Assembly: GCF_037975245.1 (NCBI RefSeq)
Contig: NC_092564.1
Location: 15,912,984 to 15,976,983, forward strand
DNA: 64,000 nt
From: Apostichopus japonicus
Lineage: Eukaryota > Echinodermata > Holothuroidea > Aspidochirotida > Stichopodidae
Direction of reading: 5' to 3'
Part shown: piece by piece, positions 63,606 to 64,000 of the stretch
How positions within the stretch are numbered: the stretch's first letter is position 1
Layout of the letters: every line of letters begins with the position of its first letter
Program-made: the position numbers and the translations under genes
Notes under the pieces: model-generated
The model's database searches: none
Told to the model about the DNA's origin: nothing
Seen by the model: only the letters and a program-made list of their open reading frames with translations

Positions 63606-64000
63606 CTTCAAATGAATGATACCAAGACAAACGAGCTTAATTAACCTGTGTTAACTGTCTGATGGAATTGTTCATGAGACGACTTTAGACTTGACTGTAA
63701 TGAAGATCATTGTACCTGTACAGCATGGTGTCACTGAAAGACAAATGGCGTTTAATACAATCTTGAAAAAGAATTAAATATTATCTGATTTTCAACCTGA
63801 CCTTGGAATGAATCATTACACCGTAGCATCACCAAACACATTCTGCTTTGAATTTGATACTAGTTTGAATTGTTACAGTGATGTGTCACCTTACAACAGG
63901 ATTTATGTTTAATTTACAGTGGATGATTATATCACATGGCATCACGGTTAGAATTTGGTTTGAATCTGATCTTTGGAAAGAAATATAATTTGCTATTTAC
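63606..64000 (-). other. ANKMY2 intron, runs off the window
   Basis: AT-rich sequence upstream (in transcript sense) of the first visible ANKMY2 exon. No further exon seen. Confidence 0.6.

Overview
The window reads as a stretch of an animal nuclear genome: genes are split by GT/AG introns, intergenic space is AT-rich and large, and it carries long (TA)n tracts, a tRNA-derived SINE, a CR1/L2-type LINE end and several hAT-type MITEs. The proteins I can recognise (mitochondrial SHMT, ANKMY2, an MS4A/CD20-like four-pass protein) point to a bilaterian, most likely a marine invertebrate deuterostome such as an echinoderm. The species cannot be fixed from the sequence alone.

Layout. 1-0.8 kb is a GGTCA/TGACC-rich tandem repeat. 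1.0-7.65 kb is a macrosatellite with a ~916 bp unit that itself contains ~78 bp subrepeats. Every full unit carries, on the minus strand, a 57-nt open segment bounded by a splice acceptor and a perfect GTAAGT donor, so the array may be six tandem copies of one phase-0 coding exon. At 13.85 kb, same strand, there is a candidate first exon with a mitochondrial-type N-terminus and a good donor. Between these lie a MITE family in two opposite copies and a 343 bp tandem duplication.

14.7-28.1 kb: a plus-strand gene, of which a 68-nt exon (14747-14814) and a 1427-nt terminal exon (26636-28062) can be joined in frame over an 11.8 kb intron. It encodes a long, disordered tail rich in tyrosine motifs, resembling the cytoplasmic tail of a receptor or a docking protein. 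The intron contains a minus-strand tRNA-SINE whose 3' tail has grown into the 178 bp (TATG)n microsatellite.

28.1-36.5 kb is intergenic, with two hAT MITEs that have perfect 8-bp target duplications. 36.5-49.1 kb (minus) is a complete 12-exon mitochondrial serine hydroxymethyltransferase gene (496 aa, all splice phases consistent). A 5'-truncated LINE lies just upstream of it, then a ~587 bp fold-back element.

54.0-57.3 kb (minus): two exons of an MS4A/CD20-like membrane protein, with two hAT MITEs in the intron. 62.5-63.6 kb (minus): the last three exons of ANKMY2 (MYND zinc finger and charged tail), the gene continuing beyond the right edge. The three recognised minus-strand genes are ordinary separate metazoan genes; I see no operon-like relation. 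The most unusual signal is the tandem exon array at 1.4-6.2 kb.
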